A stretch of 24,398 bases of DNA from Vulcanimicrobiota bacterium (GTDB lineage Bacteria > Eremiobacterota > Eremiobacteria > Baltobacterales > Baltobacteraceae), in the NCBI GenBank assembly GCA_028287545.1, contig JAQBPL010000220.1, positions 1 through 24,398 on the forward strand. The letters run 5' to 3'. Below the pieces are notes generated by a model. It was not told the DNA's origin, ran no database searches, and worked only from the letters and a program-made list of their open reading frames with translations. Shown in pieces: positions 23,133 through 24,398 of the stretch. How positions within the stretch are numbered: the first letter of the stretch is position 1; each line of letters opens with the position of its first letter. The position numbers were made by a program, and so were the translations under genes.

Positions 23133-23333
23133 ATGCCGAAAAAGCGCCAGAAGAAGTCGCCGAAGGGCGCCGCGCCGCCGCTCGGCCGGCTCGGCGCGGA
23201 GCGCTGGATCGCGGTACGGCAGAAGAGCGGCGCGGGGCCAATCGAGCCGGAAGCGCGCAAGCGGACGCGCACCCAGCAAGAACGCGAGGCGATCGAGCGC
23301 GAAGCCGGCGCCGGCGACCCACCGGACGCGTGA
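23133..23333 (+). CDS. Small basic/charged protein of unknown function
   Basis: A 66-residue protein, MPKKRQKKSPKGAAPPLGRL..., with a Lys-rich N-terminus and a Glu/Arg-rich helical C-terminus (EARKRTRTQQEREAIEREAG). About 88% of its codons end in G or C, whereas the overlapping +1 frame is poor in this respect, so I take it as real. GGAG lies 10 bp upstream of the ATG. No family recognised; nucleic-acid binding is only a guess from charge. Its stop is immediately followed by the STAND ATPase frame. Confidence 0.6.
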   Translation: MPKKRQKKSPKGAAPPLGRLGAERWIAVRQKSGAGPIEPEARKRTRTQQEREAIEREAGAGDPPDA

Positions 23334-23337
23334 CGTT

Positions 23338-24398
23338 CTGAGCACGGTCCCCGGCGCGCTCGTCGCGGCGCTGCGCGACGCACCCTTCGTCGTCGTGCAA
23401 GCGCCGGCCGGCTATGGGAAGACGACCGGCGTCCAGGCGGCGCTCGCCGGCGCCGACGATGTCGCGTGGTATGACGCGCAGCCGTGGGAAGCAGGGGCGT
23501 TCGTCGCGCCGCTGATTGCGCGCGTGCGCACGCTGCGGCCGGACGTCGGGCGCTCGACGGTCACGCTCGCCGAAGCGGATGCCGATGTCGAGCGGCTCGG
23601 CGCGACGTTCGCCGAAGAGCTGCGTCACGTCGACGCGCCGCTGCGCATAGTCGTCGACGACGCGCACGTGCTCGGGCCGCAATTTGCCGCCTTCGCGCGC
23701 GAGCTCGCGCGGCGCATGCCGCCGCCGGTCCGGTTGGTGCTCCTCGCGCGCGGCGCGCTCGACGTCGGGCTGCCGGAAGCCGTCGCCGCGGGCCGCGGCG
23801 CGTTCGTCGACGCCGACGCGTTGCGCTTCGACCGCTCGCGCGTGTGCGAGCTGGCGGCGGAACTCGGCGTCGCGATCGACGCTGCGCGCGCCGACGCGCT
23901 GGTCGCGCGCAGCGGGGGCTGGCCGATCGCCGTTGCGCTCGCACTGCGCGCACCAGGTTCTTCCGACGTGCTGCTCGACGAGCTGGTCGCCCGCCGCATC
24001 GACGCGTTGCCGCCCGAGGACCGCGCGCTGCTCGACGCGACGCTGGCCTACGAAACGATCGAACCCGAAGTGGCGGCGCCGGACGACGCGGCGTCGCTGA
24101 CGCGGCTCAGCCTGCTCGCGGACGACGCCACGCTGGTCGTGCGGGTGCGCACCGGCTTTCGCGTTCATCCGCTCGTGCGGGAAGCGCTGGCGCGGCGGCT
24201 CGACGAGCGCGCGTTGGCGCAACGGCACGCGGTCGCGGCGCGCGCGTACTTGGCCGCCGAGCGGCTGCGGCCCGCGGTGTTCCATCTCGATCGGGCGCAC
24301 GACGTCGCAGCCGACGTCGCGTTCCTGCGCGCGCACGCGGCGTCCGCGGCGGCCTCGGGGCTCGTCGACGGCATCCGCGCCGCGCTGGCCCGCATTCG
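23338..24398 (+). CDS. STAND/MalT-like ATPase (LuxR- or BTAD-type regulator), 3' end missing
   Basis: An open frame continues without a stop to the window end (at least 353 residues). Walker A is QAPAGYGKTT (23398-23427), Walker B LRIVVDDAH (23641-23667), RLVLLARG follows, and SGGWPIAVALAL (from 23911) is the sensor block seen in MalT-like signal-transduction ATPases. HPLVREALARRL marks the winged-helix part before the TPR-like repeats. An effector domain, probably LuxR HTH, is expected beyond the window. There is no ATG, GTG or TTG in a sensible place: CTG 23338 is the only start-like codon just after the small ORF stop, GTG 23113 would read through a low-GC3 shadow region, and GTG 23395 would remove the lead-in strand to Walker A. 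Confidence 0.82.
   Translation, partial: MSTVPGALVAALRDAPFVVVQAPAGYGKTTGVQAALAGADDVAWYDAQPWEAGAFVAPLIARVRTLRPDVGRSTVTLAEADADVERLGATFAEELRHVDAPLRIVVDDAHVLGPQFAAFARELARRMPPPVRLVLLARGALDVGLPEAVAAGRGAFVDADALRFDRSRVCELAAELGVAIDAARADALVARSGGWPIAVALALRAPGSSDVLLDELVARRIDALPPEDRALLDATLAYETIEPEVAAPDDAASLTRLSLLADDATLVVRVRTGFRVHPLVREALARRLDERALAQRHAVAARAYLAAERLRPAVFHLDRAHDVAADVAFLRAHAASAAASGLVDGIRAALARI

Noticed and set aside
23113..23337. GTG 23113 as start of the STAND ATPase
   Set aside because: The first 75 codons from there are Arg/Ser-rich with poor third-position GC, while the overlapping 66-residue frame has coding-like third positions.
23131..24336. 401-codon minus-strand frame at the right end
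   Set aside because: The plus-strand frame over the same bases has Walker A, Walker B and GGWP motifs; the minus frame has none.
1..24398. tRNA, rRNA, CRISPR arrays, insertion sequences or phage genes
   Set aside because: No cloverleaf-like, rRNA-like or regularly spaced repeat sequence and no transposase or integrase motif was seen by eye.

Overview
The window is a compact, very GC-rich bacterial chromosome segment. GC is high at third codon positions, most gaps are under 150 bp, and stop/start overlaps of the ATGA, GTGA and possibly CTGA type are frequent. I see no tRNA, rRNA, CRISPR array, insertion sequence or phage gene. Every stretch longer than about 230 bp is coding. The content is a RuBisCO-like protein with a cupin, AidB, a VPS10/BNR-repeat secreted protein, S9 and M28 peptidases, and an ABC-2 exporter of the COG4586/4587/3694 kind. 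It would suit an aerobic soil-type bacterium such as Candidatus Eremiobacterota (WPS-2), but that placement is a guess from gene content and style, not from a marker gene.

Layout, left to right. 1-1577 (minus): a DUF2269-type membrane protein cut by the window edge, preceded by a secreted M28 zinc peptidase. 1656-3079 (plus): cyclophilin, then an ornithine cyclodeaminase-family enzyme. 3094-4079: a marR gene and a doxX gene transcribed divergently from an exactly dyad-symmetric promoter/operator. 4088-5562 (minus): a two-gene cell-envelope operon, an amidase_3-like protein and a class A-like serine hydrolase. 5588-7621 (plus): S9 prolyl oligopeptidase-type peptidase. 7642-9067: a cupin and DUF1059 operon (minus) facing a tetR gene (plus) across two palindromic operators. 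9117-12104 (plus): 995-residue BNR/Asp-box secreted protein. 12168-14542 (minus): cupin, RuBisCO-like protein and ABC-2 permease. 14521-17519 (plus): AlkA-like DNA glycosylase, then a tight operon of pirin, UBP zinc finger, stand-alone Clp N-domain and PrxQ-like peroxiredoxin. 17522-19688 (minus): small secreted protein and AidB. 19816-20337 (plus): lipoprotein. 20361-20560: REP-like repeats. 20568-22984: second ABC-2 permease (minus), a secreted protein of unknown family (plus) and the ABC-2 ATPase (minus). 23133-24398 (plus): a small basic protein, then a STAND/MalT-like ATPase that runs off the window.

How the genes may work together. The RuBisCO-like protein and the cupin overlapping its 3' end match the gene pair that turns 5-methylthioribulose-1-phosphate into deoxyxylulose phosphate in Rhodospirillum rubrum (the MTA-isoprenoid shunt). 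The pirin/UBP-finger/Clp-N/peroxiredoxin operon looks like a redox and protein quality-control unit; it joins a ubiquitin-tail-type zinc finger to a Clp substrate-recognition domain, and I regard it as the most unusual unit here. AidB and an AlkA-like glycosylase add an alkylation-damage theme. The ATPase and two permeases appear to be one exporter whose third subunit gene lies about 6 kb away.
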